From contig NZ_BTHK01000007.1 of NCBI RefSeq assembly GCF_033242365.1, forward strand, positions 62,001 through 126,000: a stretch of 64,000 nucleotides of DNA. Reading direction: 5' to 3'. Under the pieces are notes generated by a model. The model was not told where the DNA came from. It made no database searches and worked only from the letters and a program-made list of their open reading frames with translations. The position numbers and the translations under genes are program-made. This DNA is from Lachnoanaerobaculum sanguinis (GTDB taxonomy: Bacteria > Bacillota > Clostridia > Lachnospirales > Lachnospiraceae). Shown in pieces: positions 8,605 to 17,634 of this stretch. Positions within the stretch are counted from its first letter, which is position 1. The number at the start of each line of letters is the position of its first letter.

Positions 8605-8991
8605 ATGAGTTATAAAAACATAAGAAAAGAATGTGAAGAGTTGTGGGCGAAAAATAAATACTATGTACTGAGTAAATCACATAAGGAATATCTCGGGATA
8701 AGAGAGTACCTTAAAGTGGATGAATTAGATGTTTCATTTCTGAAAGAGAAAATACAAAAAATAAAAGATATGAATGAGAGTAGGAAAGATTTCAGTAATG
8801 CCGTTCTTCATGTGTGGGGATATTTTAAAGAGGATGCAAGTGCTGTAGAGAAACAAGAACTATTTAATATATTAAATGAATATATGGAAGAGAGAAGCAG
8901 TCAGACGGTTGTAATTGACTATTTAAATACTTTATTAAAGAAATACCCAAATGAATATTTGGAAAACTCCACTTTCTTAACAGGAGAATAA
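8605..8991 (+). CDS. DUF1722 (YbgA-type) domain protein
   Basis: Stand-alone DUF1722 protein of 128 residues. The diagnostic run is present: ELWAKNKYYVLSKSHKEYL at the N-terminus, a central HVWGYFK segment, then LKKYPNEYLENSTFL at the end, matching the YbgA pattern (KY...S...Y, H.GYF, yP..YL..Q). In Escherichia coli this domain occurs with the photolyase operon, but its biochemical function is not established. The next gene, a Pyr_excise-type protein, starts 1 nt after the stop, so the pair is one operon. The shared link to pyrimidine-dimer repair in both families suggests, but does not prove, a DNA-damage role. Confidence 0.8.
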   Translation: MSYKNIRKECEELWAKNKYYVLSKSHKEYLGIREYLKVDELDVSFLKEKIQKIKDMNESRKDFSNAVLHVWGYFKEDASAVEKQELFNILNEYMEERSSQTVVIDYLNTLLKKYPNEYLENSTFLTGE

Positions 8992-8992
8992 T

Positions 8993-9361
8993 ATGAGACT
9001 ATGGCATGAAAAAATTATACACTTGTTACCTAAAAATCAGCTGCTTGGACAGCATAGAGAATGTTGTGCTCTTAGGGGAAACGGTTGGAAGAAGAAACAT
9101 AAAACCGTAGATTATGTGTTTTCATATTCGCCATATCTTTTATTCAGATACCATTTGTTGGTAATGGATGAGATGGAAAAAAGAGGATATAATGTTTCAG
9201 GGGAGTGGAAGGATAAAAATTACAGAGGGAAAATCGCAGAAAAGTATATAGATCTTGAAGAGGAAATCATAGAAGATACAATTTATAAAGAGCATAATAT
9301 TGAATATCTGGATGAATGTATAGAGAATTTAAGAAATAAAGGTATAGAGCTTAAATTATAG
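8993..9361 (+). CDS. Pyrimidine dimer DNA glycosylase-like protein (Pyr_excise / TIGR02328)
   Basis: Small cytoplasmic protein of 122 residues with the highly conserved N-terminus MRLWHEKIIHLLPKNQLLG, then QHRECCALRGNGWKKKH and YHLLVMDEMEKRGY. These are marks of the TIGR02328 group within the Pyr_excise fold, related to T4 endonuclease V, which cuts at UV-induced pyrimidine dimers. Whether this clade has glycosylase activity is uncertain, because many members are annotated only as hypothetical. Translation is probably coupled to the DUF1722 gene, whose RBS-bearing end (ACAGGAGAATA) also serves this start. Confidence 0.78.
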   Translation: MRLWHEKIIHLLPKNQLLGQHRECCALRGNGWKKKHKTVDYVFSYSPYLLFRYHLLVMDEMEKRGYNVSGEWKDKNYRGKIAEKYIDLEEEIIEDTIYKEHNIEYLDECIENLRNKGIELKL

Positions 9362-9495
9362 AATTTATAAAATCCCTTGATATTTTTGTCGGAACATAAA
9401 ATTTCGCCTATAAAAATATTCTCTTAAATATTTATACATATTTATGGTATATAATAGTGAAGACTTTACAATAACTTATTTTATATGGAGGAAAA

Positions 9496-11148
9496 GTGAA
9501 GAAGAAGGTTTTAATAGGTATTGTTGTAGTTCTATGTATCATACTTGGAATTATATTTATATCAAGAGAAATGGATGGAATTATAGGATCAAAAGAGAAG
9601 GTTACACAGGCGCAGTTATATCAGGTTGAGGGTGATGATGTAGCGCTTGTATATAATTATTCTTTGCAAAAGGCCAAAGCAATATATAAAGACGGAGTGG
9701 TATATGTACCTCTAAATTGGACAAGAGCAATACTCAATGATAAATTTTATTACAGTGATGATGAAAAGCTTCTTTCATACGCTTTGCCTACAGAAATAGT
9801 TTATGCAAATTTTGAGAATGTGGATAATAACGGAAAGCCGCTTTTGCTTGAATCGGACGGAAAGGTTTATTTGTCTATAGAAACCATAAAGGCTTATACA
9901 GACATATGGGTAGATTCATATACCGACAGTGAAATTAAAAAGGTGTATATCAATAATACTTTCGGTAGTTATGATGTTGCTACAATAAAGTCAAAGTCGG
10001 GACTGAGAGTGGATGCCGATAATTGGTCTGCAAGTATAGAGGGTGTGGAACTTAAGAAAGATGAAAATATTACAATAGTTGAACAAAATGAGAAGTGGTA
10101 TAAAGTTTTCACACAAAGCGGTTTGATGGGATATGTAAAGAAAAATCACTTGAAAAATTTCACACAAGCCGAAAGACAAAGTGGATTTGTAAAGCCGGAA
10201 TATACTTCTATATCAATGGATGAGAAGGTTGTTCTTGGATGGCATCAGGTAACGACAGCCGCCGCAAACAGCGGTATGGAGAAGGTCGTTGCAAATACAA
10301 GCGGAATGAATGTAATATCACCGACATGGTTCAAACTTTCAGATAATAAGGGCAATTATACTTCTATAGCAAGTAAAGATTATGTAGATGCGGCACATAA
10401 AAAGAACTTACAGGTATGGCCTTTAATTGATAATTTCAGTAAGGATATCAGTACATTAAAGATATTGTCTTCTTCCGAAAACAGAAAAAATCTTATTTCA
10501 AATCTGATTGCAGATGCAAAGAAATATGGTTTTGACGGAATAAATATAGATTTTGAGTCACTCACTCAGGATAATGCACCACATTTTATTCAGTTTATAA
10601 GAGAGCTTTCTGTTTCTTGCAGAAATAATAAAATAGTGTTGAGTGTAGATGTTCCGATTCCGGCATCTTACAATATGTACTATGAAAGAGATGAGCTGGC
10701 TGAAGTTGTGGATTATGTTATAAATATGGGATACGATGAGCATTACAGCGGATCTGATGAAGGAAGCAGTGCTTCTATAGACTTTGTAAAAAATTCCATT
10801 ACAGACAGCCTTACAGAAGTACCTAAGGAAAAACTTATAAATGCTGTTCCGGTATATACAAGGGTTTGGACCAAGGAAAATGATAAGGTTACATCAACCG
10901 CACTCGGAATGGTAGGAGCTGCTACATGGGTAAAGGAAAACAATGTAAATCTAACATGGGACGAGGAAGTAGGTCAGTATGTAGGGCAAACCACAGTGGG
11001 AAATGCCACCAAGTATATATGGATGGAAGATGAGCGTTCTATGAAGCTTAAAATGGATGCGGTAAAGGAAGCCGATTTGGCGGGAGTGGCAGTTTGGAAA
11101 CTGGGACTTGAACCTAAAGAGATTTGGGATGTTATATCATATAAATGA
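9496..11148 (+). CDS. Membrane-anchored GH18 glycoside hydrolase with SH3 domain
   Basis: Probable peptidoglycan-active hydrolase of 550 residues. An N-terminal transmembrane anchor (about 5-25) precedes a copper-amine-oxidase N-terminal-like region (about 40-150) and a bacterial SH3 domain (about 155-222, with SKSGLRV and KWYKVFTQSGLMGYVKK). The rest (240-550) is a GH18 barrel with the catalytic signature D347-G-I-N-I-D352-F-E354, E354 being the proton donor. This layout resembles YaaH/SleL-type N-acetylglucosaminidases of spore-formers and vegetative wall hydrolases. The start is GTG at 9496, supported by GGAGG 6-8 nt upstream; no good ATG fits. It sits just ahead of the IdeS-like protease, from which a terminator separates it. 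Confidence 0.88.
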   Translation: MKKKVLIGIVVVLCIILGIIFISREMDGIIGSKEKVTQAQLYQVEGDDVALVYNYSLQKAKAIYKDGVVYVPLNWTRAILNDKFYYSDDEKLLSYALPTEIVYANFENVDNNGKPLLLESDGKVYLSIETIKAYTDIWVDSYTDSEIKKVYINNTFGSYDVATIKSKSGLRVDADNWSASIEGVELKKDENITIVEQNEKWYKVFTQSGLMGYVKKNHLKNFTQAERQSGFVKPEYTSISMDEKVVLGWHQVTTAAANSGMEKVVANTSGMNVISPTWFKLSDNKGNYTSIASKDYVDAAHKKNLQVWPLIDNFSKDISTLKILSSSENRKNLISNLIADAKKYGFDGINIDFESLTQDNAPHFIQFIRELSVSCRNNKIVLSVDVPIPASYNMYYERDELAEVVDYVINMGYDEHYSGSDEGSSASIDFVKNSITDSLTEVPKEKLINAVPVYTRVWTKENDKVTSTALGMVGAATWVKENNVNLTWDEEVGQYVGQTTVGNATKYIWMEDERSMKLKMDAVKEADLAGVAVWKLGLEPKEIWDVISYK

Positions 11149-11198
11149 TAATGGATATTTAAAATAAAATGTAGTATTATACAATTGTTTACAAAAAT

Positions 11199-11226
11199 TC
11201 AGTCATATTGATGTGGCTGATTTTTT
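11199..11226 (+). terminator. Terminator after the GH18 gene
   Basis: TCAGTCA (11199-11205) pairs with TGGCTGA (11214-11220), followed by TTTTTTG. Confidence 0.8.
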
Positions 11227-11257
11227 GTGCAATTTTGAGTAATGAAAGGGTAGTAAA

Positions 11258-13246
11258 GTGAAAAAGAATAAATTTGTCCCGACAGTTTTGGGGCTTACCA
11301 TGTTGATGTCCTTTAATGCATATGCAGGTGCTGACGGATGGAAACAGGAAAATAATAAATGGAAATATTATAAAGAAGATAAGGCTCTAAAAGCCTGGCA
11401 GCAGATAAATAATAAATGGTATTTCTTTAACGAGGACGGAAACTTAAAAACAGGCTGGCATTTGGATGCTTCAAATAATTGGTATTTTTTGGACAGCTCT
11501 AAGACGGCAAATGAGGGAGTAATGCTGTCAGGCTGGCAGTGGATAGACGGATATTGTTATTATTTTGAAGGAACAGATAAAGCTTCATATGGAAAGATGT
11601 ATGCAAATACCGCAGTGGAAGGATATAGAGTTGATACTGCAGGCAGATGGATAAATGAGACCGGGATTGCTTATTATGAAGTCGGTAAAGGTATAAGTAC
11701 AGATAATTCCTCGCAGGGCTCATCAAATACAGCAAAGAAAACAAGTGTATCATCAAGCTCGGGAAAAGGCGAGGGAAGTGGCGGCTCAAGCAGGAGTGGA
11801 AGCCTCGGCAAAAGTGGCGGCTCAAGCAGGGGTGGAAGCTCCGGAAAAGGCGGAGGCTCAAGTAGTGTCGTAAGCTCCGGTAAAAGCGGAGGCTTAAATA
11901 TTGGCGAAAATGCCGGAAGAAGTAGTGCCTTAAGCGGTTTAAATCAAAAAGAAAAAAGAGAAGAAAACAGAATATTAAGAGAATCAAATGTAACGGTTGA
12001 AAACTCAAGTTCTGAGAAAAGTGAGGACTTTGTAGGTTCAAGACAAGACTTAAGCCCGGATAAAAACAACAGCTTAATTGTAGATAATAAAACCGGTAAT
12101 AATGAGAAGTCCGGAAGCATAGAAAAAAATATAAATAAAGAGGATGCCAAAAAGTCGAGTGAGAACCCTGCAAAACCGGCCACTTCTTCCAATGTAGAGA
12201 TACCGAAAGAAGAGGAAAAGAAGGATACAGAGCCAAAGGAAAGTAAAAAGCCTGATTCAGAAAGAAAAGAGAGCACACAGGACAGGGCTGAAAAGATAAA
12301 AGAATCATTGATTACTCCGGAGAATGACAATGTTGTTCAGTATACAAATGAAGACGGTGAAATCAGAACCATTATCTGGGTAAAGGGGATTAACGGTCCT
12401 CTTATGGGAGAAGGCGGAGATTTTCATAAAGAGATTATACAAGGCGGTAAAGATACTTATATAACATATACTGTACCATATTCAAGCGGAGACGGATGGT
12501 ATGATGTTAATAAAACGACAAGCGGTGGAAATATCGATATAGATAAAAATCTTTGCTTTGCGGCTGTATCATCAAATATGCTTCATTGGTGGTTTGATCA
12601 AAATATTGAATATGTTGACAGATATATAGAAAAAAACGGAGATATAATTCGTGCCAACAGAAAACTTTCAGATTTAAAAACTTCTTTTGAAAGTCCGGAA
12701 AACAGTAAGTTATTTGAACTTTATAAGGTACTGTACGGATATAATGAGAGAGGCTTTTATTCGGATCTTTTGATGGATTTGTTCATTAACGGATATACTC
12801 CAAAAACAACGGGTGCTACTAATATAGAGAGTGACGACCTCATTCCAAGTAATAACGGCGGATTTTTCTATGATGTTTTCAAAGGAGAAAAACTTACAGA
12901 GCGTACCTATGGTGGAAACTATGAATCCTTAAGTAATCTTCTTAAAGAAATTCTGGGTAACGGCAGTATAGTAGGAGTTTCTCATAAAGTATTTAGAAAG
13001 AGTAATCATATTGTAACTCTGTGGGGTGCGGAATATGATTTGAACGGAAAGCTGAAGGCCGTATATGTCAGTGATTCTGACGATCAGGATGAAAGAAATG
13101 TAGGTATGAAACGCTATGAAATCAGAAATGTCGGAGGAATAGCAAAATTATCTACAAACAAGACTGATAAGTCTGCCGGCGCTGAGGTAGGCTATCTTCA
13201 TATCCTATATCAGGGAAGTGATCAATGGAATAATTATTTCAGATAA
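11258..13246 (+). CDS. Secreted IdeS/Mac-like cysteine protease (family C66) with cell-wall-binding repeats
   Basis: Exported protein of 662 residues. A signal peptide (1-24) is followed by glucan/choline-binding-type wall repeats (about 27-135, e.g. GWKQENNKWKYY, WQQINNKWYFFNEDG, GWHLDASNNWYFLD). A low-complexity Ser/Gly then charged linker (about 145-350) follows. The C-terminal 300 residues closely resemble streptococcal IdeS/Mac, which cleaves IgG in the lower hinge: IWVKGI, GWYDVNKT, then Cys433 in NLCFAAVSSNMLHWWFDQN, His584 in NHIVTLWGAEYD, and Asp606/Asp608 in AVYVSDSDD. The His-to-Asp spacing of 22 equals that of IdeS (262 to 284). All catalytic residues are present, so activity is expected; the substrate is inferred. 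Start GTG 11258 follows AAAGGG. Confidence 0.92.
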   Translation: MKKNKFVPTVLGLTMLMSFNAYAGADGWKQENNKWKYYKEDKALKAWQQINNKWYFFNEDGNLKTGWHLDASNNWYFLDSSKTANEGVMLSGWQWIDGYCYYFEGTDKASYGKMYANTAVEGYRVDTAGRWINETGIAYYEVGKGISTDNSSQGSSNTAKKTSVSSSSGKGEGSGGSSRSGSLGKSGGSSRGGSSGKGGGSSSVVSSGKSGGLNIGENAGRSSALSGLNQKEKREENRILRESNVTVENSSSEKSEDFVGSRQDLSPDKNNSLIVDNKTGNNEKSGSIEKNINKEDAKKSSENPAKPATSSNVEIPKEEEKKDTEPKESKKPDSERKESTQDRAEKIKESLITPENDNVVQYTNEDGEIRTIIWVKGINGPLMGEGGDFHKEIIQGGKDTYITYTVPYSSGDGWYDVNKTTSGGNIDIDKNLCFAAVSSNMLHWWFDQNIEYVDRYIEKNGDIIRANRKLSDLKTSFESPENSKLFELYKVLYGYNERGFYSDLLMDLFINGYTPKTTGATNIESDDLIPSNNGGFFYDVFKGEKLTERTYGGNYESLSNLLKEILGNGSIVGVSHKVFRKSNHIVTLWGAEYDLNGKLKAVYVSDSDDQDERNVGMKRYEIRNVGGIAKLSTNKTDKSAGAEVGYLHILYQGSDQWNNYFR

Positions 13247-13250
13247 GAAC

Positions 13251-13300
13251 AGGTCTGAATCTTACACAAGTAATCTTGTGATATGGATTCAGACCTTTTA
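13251..13300 (+). terminator. Strong terminator after the IdeS-like gene
   Basis: AGGTCTGAATC (13251-13261) / GATTCAGACCT (13286-13296) with a nested CACAAG/CTTGTG stem, then TTTTA. Since the next gene is on the other strand, it may work in both directions. Confidence 0.9.
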
Positions 13301-13310
13301 TTATACAAAA

Positions 13311-14066
13311 TTATATTATCTTAGAAATATTTTTTGAAAGAATTTCATCAAGTTCGGTTGAGAATTGTCCGTTTGAAATTAAAACGTCAATATCCCTAAA
13401 GTCTGTGAGTTTAAAAAATCCTACTGCTTCTTCCTTTGTGTTGTCGCAAAGAAGTACAGTCTTGTTTGCATTTTCTATCATACTCTTTTTGACAAGTCCC
13501 TGAGAATCATCACCCTCAAATATTCCCTTTGTATTGATGGCTTTACAAGAAATAATCGCAAGCTCAGCATTAAAGTTTTTAATAAAGCTTGAAGCAAATT
13601 CTCCAACTATGGACAAACTTTTATGTTTTAATACGCCGGGACACAGAAAACATTTCAAATCCTGTGCATTTGAAAGTTCATTTGCGATATTGATACCGTT
13701 GGTAATAATGGTTATATTATGCCTTAATTTAAGCAAAGGAGCCAACTGACATACTGTAGATGATGAGTCAAGAAATATCACCATACCGTCTTTTAAAAGC
13801 GGTGCTGTTTTGCCTGCAATAATCTGTTTTTTATCCAGATTTTCTATCCTTCTCATACCGATAGGGCTTTCATTGGCTGATTTAACAATCACAGATACAT
13901 AGCCGTGGGACCTCTTAACAATACCTTCTTCTTCCAGTGCAATCAAATCTCTTCTTATAGTAGAGCGTGAAGCAAAAACTCTATGACATAAGCCGTCTAT
14001 ACTTGATATACCGTTGCTCTTATTTAAAACATCAAGTATCTGTTGTTTTCTTCCATTCGAATCCAT
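13311..14066 (-). CDS. DeoR-family transcriptional regulator of the fucose operon
   Basis: Sugar-sensing repressor of 251 residues. The N-terminal DeoR winged helix (about 1-58; RKQQILDVLNKS, SRSTIRRDLIALEEEGIVKRSHG) is followed by the DeoR C-terminal sensor domain with GMVIFLDSSSTV, ITNGINIANEL and a C-terminal DVLIS strand. The start was set at ATG 14066 because AGAGG lies just upstream of it; the longer frame to 14150 adds 28 residues with no family likeness. It is divergent from the fucose genes, and a symmetric site at 14246-14265 is a plausible operator. The effector is expected to be a phosphorylated pathway sugar such as fuculose-1-phosphate, which is family knowledge rather than seen here. 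Confidence 0.88.
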   Translation of the reverse strand: MDSNGRKQQILDVLNKSNGISSIDGLCHRVFASRSTIRRDLIALEEEGIVKRSHGYVSVIVKSANESPIGMRRIENLDKKQIIAGKTAPLLKDGMVIFLDSSSTVCQLAPLLKLRHNITIITNGINIANELSNAQDLKCFLCPGVLKHKSLSIVGEFASSFIKNFNAELAIISCKAINTKGIFEGDDSQGLVKKSMIENANKTVLLCDNTKEEAVGFFKLTDFRDIDVLISNGQFSTELDEILSKNISKII

Positions 14067-14371
14067 AAATAATCCTCTTACTTTTATTTTACAGTAACTT
14101 CCGTTAAGCAAATACCGGAGTTGCCGACAGGTTTGAACAAAAAAATTCACACATGAACATTATAGCATAAAATAAAAAAAAGTATTCAAGAATTTATCCA
14201 TATATATATTTTTATTATTAAATGTGTTATATTGTATTCACTGAAAAACATTTTCGGCAATGTTTCGTAGATATGAAAATAAAAACAAAATAGAAAAAGC
14301 TTTGGAATTTTTCGGGGGTTATGGCATGTCTCCGAAAGATTGCCGATTTTATTATTGAAAGTTGGTGAAGT
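14067..14371. promoter_or_regulatory. Divergent control region between the DeoR gene and the fucose operon
   Basis: About 300 bp without genes, very AT-rich in 14160-14235. It contains a -10-like TATATT (14228-14233) with no clear -35, an inverted repeat just downstream, and a leader hairpin TTTCGG (about 14310-14315) / CCGAAA (14332-14337) shortly before the kinase gene. Together this fits a repressed, probably activator-assisted promoter. Confidence 0.5.
14246..14265. promoter_or_regulatory. Candidate DeoR operator
   Basis: AAACATT (14246-14252) and AATGTTT (14259-14265) form a perfect 7-bp inverted repeat with a 6-bp centre. It lies 13 bp beyond the -10-like element, near the expected transcription start, so a bound repressor would block initiation. 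Confidence 0.5.
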
Positions 14372-15784
14372 ATGAAAAGAGTATTGGCTTTCGATATGGG
14401 AGCAACATCCATCAGAGGTATTATCGGATATGTTAAGGATGGAAAACTTGTAACTGAAGAAGTTATGAGAATGGCCCATAGTATAAAGAATAAAAACGGA
14501 AGATTGTATTGGGACTTTGATGCTATTTTAGAAAAAATAGTAAGTACTATCATTGAGAACAAGGATGTATCATGCATCGGTATTGATACATGGGGCGTTG
14601 ACTTCGGAGTGATAGATAAGGACGGAAAACTGATAGATACTCCATTCTCCTATAGAGATGAGAAGTATGCTATCGGAAGAGAAGAAGCGAAAGCAAAGAT
14701 AAGTGAGCTTGAAATATTCAAAAATTCCGGAAATCAGATAATGACCATAAATACAATATTCCAGCTGCTTACATTAAAGAAGTTAAATCCTGATATATAT
14801 GAAAAGGCAGATAAAATGCTTATGATGCCGGATTTGATTTTCTATATGCTTACAGGAAAGAAAATAGGAGAAGAAACTATCTGGTCTACAACAGGACTTT
14901 ATGATATGGGACAGAGAAAAGTTTCAGACACTATATTTGAGAAACTTGAACTTAAAAAGAGTTTGGTTCCGGAGATTGTAAAAGCTACAGAAGTAGTCGG
15001 AAATACAAAAGATTCCGGAATAGAGGCATTAAGGGGACTTTCAATCGATGTGATACCGGTATGTACTCATGATACTGCAAGTGCACTTCTTATGACAGAC
15101 AGCTTTCTGGACGAGGACAGTATGTTCTTAAGCTGTGGAACATGGTCACTTATAGGTAGCGTGGTGGATAAATGTATCATAAACGAAGAAGCTTATGAGA
15201 ACAATCTTACAAATGAATTGGGATTTGACTCAAAGCCTATGTTTTTCAAAAATATCACAGGACTTTATCTGTTGGAAAAGTACAAAGCGCAGCTTGAAGC
15301 AAAGCTTGGCAAAAAGATTCCATTTGATGATATCAGTGATTATGTAAACAAACTTGATAAGAAACTTTCACTCATAGATATGGATGCGGAAATATTCGCA
15401 AAAGAGGGTATTGATGTAAAGAGTGAGATTGATAATTTTATAAGAAATCAGGGCGGCAATACTCCTGAGCATGACTTTGACTATTTTGCTGTTATTTATG
15501 AGAGCATGGTAGCAAAGTATATGGAAGTAAAAGCCGACATTGAAAAGATTTTAAATAAGAATTTCAAGAAGATCCATATGATCGGGGGCGGTGCTAAGTC
15601 AAGCGTACTTACATCTATGATTGCAAATAAAATGGGGGTAGATGTAAAGGCGGGACCTTACGAGAGTTCGGCTCTTGGAAATATTCTTCTTTCACTATTA
15701 CATCTGAATGAAGTAAATGATTTAAAAAGCGGTATTGAATTGATCTTAGGATCATGTGAGATAAAAAGAATAGATTCAAAATAA
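14372..15784 (+). CDS. fucK: L-fuculokinase (FGGY family, rhamnulokinase-like)
   Basis: Sugar kinase of 470 residues of the FGGY/ASKHA fold, phosphorylating L-fuculose to L-fuculose-1-phosphate with ATP. Visible marks are the phosphate-1 loop FDMGATSIRG, the substrate-side GIDTWGVDFGVID, CTHDTASALL with the probable catalytic Asp, SCGTWSLIG, and the adenosine loop MIGGGAKSSVL near the C-terminus. By sequence alone it resembles rhamnulokinases. The fuculokinase call rests on the isomerase, aldolase and reductase that follow in the same operon. It is the first gene of the operon, beginning at ATG 14372 behind a short leader. Confidence 0.85.
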   Translation: MKRVLAFDMGATSIRGIIGYVKDGKLVTEEVMRMAHSIKNKNGRLYWDFDAILEKIVSTIIENKDVSCIGIDTWGVDFGVIDKDGKLIDTPFSYRDEKYAIGREEAKAKISELEIFKNSGNQIMTINTIFQLLTLKKLNPDIYEKADKMLMMPDLIFYMLTGKKIGEETIWSTTGLYDMGQRKVSDTIFEKLELKKSLVPEIVKATEVVGNTKDSGIEALRGLSIDVIPVCTHDTASALLMTDSFLDEDSMFLSCGTWSLIGSVVDKCIINEEAYENNLTNELGFDSKPMFFKNITGLYLLEKYKAQLEAKLGKKIPFDDISDYVNKLDKKLSLIDMDAEIFAKEGIDVKSEIDNFIRNQGGNTPEHDFDYFAVIYESMVAKYMEVKADIEKILNKNFKKIHMIGGGAKSSVLTSMIANKMGVDVKAGPYESSALGNILLSLLHLNEVNDLKSGIELILGSCEIKRIDSK

Positions 15785-15797
15785 TAAGGAGGGAATT

Positions 15798-17579
15798 ATG
15801 AATCATCCAAAGATAGGTATCAGACCTACAATCGACGGCAGATGGGGTGGCGTTAGAGAGTCACTTGAAGAACAGACAATGGGAATGGCAAAAAGAGCGG
15901 CTAAACTTATAGAGGACAACCTTAGATATCCTGATGGAGAAAAGGTAGAGGTTGTAATATCACCTACAACTATCGGTGGCGGTGCAGAGGCTGCTGTTTG
16001 TGAAGAGTTCTTTGCAAATCAGAATGTAGTGGGAACACTTACAGTTACACCATGTTGGTGCTACGGAACAGAGACAATGGACTTGAATCCGAACACAATC
16101 AAAGCTGTTTGGGGATTCAACGGAACAGAGAGACCGGGTGCTGTTTATCTTGCGGCAGTTATGGCGGCATATGCACAGAGAGGACTTCCTGCATTCTCAA
16201 TTTACGGAACGGAAGTTCAGGATAAGGATGAGACAACTATCACAGCAGACGTTGCAAAGAAGATATTAGACTTTGCAAGAGGAGCGGTTGCTGTCGGTAT
16301 AATGAAGAATAAGTCATATGTAAATATCGGTTCAGTATCTATGGGTATTGCAGGCAGTGTGGTAAACGTAGACTTCTTACAGAAGTATCTCGGAATGAGA
16401 ACCGAATGGGTAGATATGACAGAGGTTCTTAGAAGAATTACACTTGGTATCTATGATCATGAAGAGTTTGCAAGAGCTCTTGCATGGGTAAAGGAATACT
16501 GCAAAGAGGGTATGGATATCAATGCAGGTAAGGACTTCCCTGAGATAATCAAGAAATCAAGATATATTAAGGATGACGAGCAGTGGGAATTCTGCGTAAA
16601 GCACGCAATGGTAGTAAGAGATATCCTTGAAGGAAATCCGAAGCTTGCCGAAATGGGATGGCATGAGGAGTCACTTGGAAGAAACGGTATTGCAGGCGGA
16701 TTCCAGGGACAGAGAATGTGGACAGACTGGCTTCCAAACGCAGACTTTACAGAGGCTATTATGGCTTCAGGTTTCAACTGGAACGGTAAGAAGATGCCGA
16801 CACCGTTTGCAACAGAGAATGATACATTAAACGGTGTAGCTATGATGTTCGGATGGCTTTCTACAGGAAAGGCGCCTATCTTCTCAGACGTTAGAACATA
16901 CTGGTCACCGGATGCGGTAAAGAGAGTAAGTGGTAAAGAGCTTAGCGGATATGCTAAGAACGGTATCATCCACCTTATCAACTCAGGTGCAAGCTGTCTT
17001 GACGCAAGTGCGGCAGCTAAGGATGAGAACGGTAACGGAACAATGAAGGAGTGGTGGAACCTTACAGATGAAGATGTTAAGGCATGCTGTGAGGCTACAG
17101 ACTGGTGTAGAGCCGATTATGAGTACTTCAGAGGCGGCGGTTTCTCATCACACTTTAAGACATCAGCAGAGATGCCTGTTACTATGATAAGAGTAAATAT
17201 GGTTGAAGGTGTAGGACCTACACTTCAGGTAATAGAAGGACATACATGTGTACTTGATGATGATGTACATAGAATCCTTGATGAGAGAACAAGTAAGACT
17301 TGGCCGACAACATGGTTCGCACCGAAGATTGGCGTAGGCGCTGCAGATTCAGTATACAATGTTATGGCTAAATGGGGTGCAAATCACGGTGCAACAGTAG
17401 AGGGACATGTAGGAGACAGACTTCTTACATTGGCTTCAATGCTCAGAATCCCTGTAGCATTCCACAATGTTGAGGAAGACAGAATATTCAGACCACATTC
17501 ATTCAACGGATTTGGTACAGCTGATTTAGAAGGACAGGACTACAGAGCATGTGCTTACTACGGTCCGCTTTATAAGTAA
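15798..17579 (+). CDS. fucI: L-fucose isomerase
   Basis: Ketol isomerase of 593 residues converting L-fucose to L-fuculose in the cytoplasm, manganese dependent. The N-terminus PKIGIRPTIDGRWGGVRESLE is diagnostic for the FucI family, as are ISPTTIGGGAEAA and CWCYGTETMDLNP. Length is that of the family (about 590). It follows the kinase by 13 nt with a strong AGGAGGG binding site. The neighbours supply the remaining steps to dihydroxyacetone phosphate and propanediol. The GAGGGC/GCCCTC hairpin behind it (17593-17610) lacks a T-run and probably adjusts message level within the operon. Confidence 0.96.
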   Translation: MNHPKIGIRPTIDGRWGGVRESLEEQTMGMAKRAAKLIEDNLRYPDGEKVEVVISPTTIGGGAEAAVCEEFFANQNVVGTLTVTPCWCYGTETMDLNPNTIKAVWGFNGTERPGAVYLAAVMAAYAQRGLPAFSIYGTEVQDKDETTITADVAKKILDFARGAVAVGIMKNKSYVNIGSVSMGIAGSVVNVDFLQKYLGMRTEWVDMTEVLRRITLGIYDHEEFARALAWVKEYCKEGMDINAGKDFPEIIKKSRYIKDDEQWEFCVKHAMVVRDILEGNPKLAEMGWHEESLGRNGIAGGFQGQRMWTDWLPNADFTEAIMASGFNWNGKKMPTPFATENDTLNGVAMMFGWLSTGKAPIFSDVRTYWSPDAVKRVSGKELSGYAKNGIIHLINSGASCLDASAAAKDENGNGTMKEWWNLTDEDVKACCEATDWCRADYEYFRGGGFSSHFKTSAEMPVTMIRVNMVEGVGPTLQVIEGHTCVLDDDVHRILDERTSKTWPTTWFAPKIGVGAADSVYNVMAKWGANHGATVEGHVGDRLLTLASMLRIPVAFHNVEEDRIFRPHSFNGFGTADLEGQDYRACAYYGPLYK

Positions 17580-17592
17580 AAATTAAATACAG

Positions 17593-17610
17593 GAGGGCGT
17601 TATTGCCCTC
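17593..17610 (+). other. Intercistronic hairpin between fucI and fucA
   Basis: GAGGGC (17593-17598) and GCCCTC (17605-17610), loop GTTATT. There is no T-tract after it, so it is read as an mRNA-processing or stability element rather than a terminator. Confidence 0.5.
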
Positions 17611-17634
17611 TTGATAGTAAAGGGGAAAAATATT

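Noticed and set aside
11499..12308. Long minus-strand open frame opposite the IdeS-like gene
   Set aside because: It lies within the low-complexity Ser/Gly linker and the repeats; the translation is biased to Leu/Ser/Phe and has no RBS. The plus frame is clearly coding.
14066..14150. Upstream extension of the DeoR regulator
   Set aside because: The added 28 residues have no family likeness and AGAGG fits the start at 14066.
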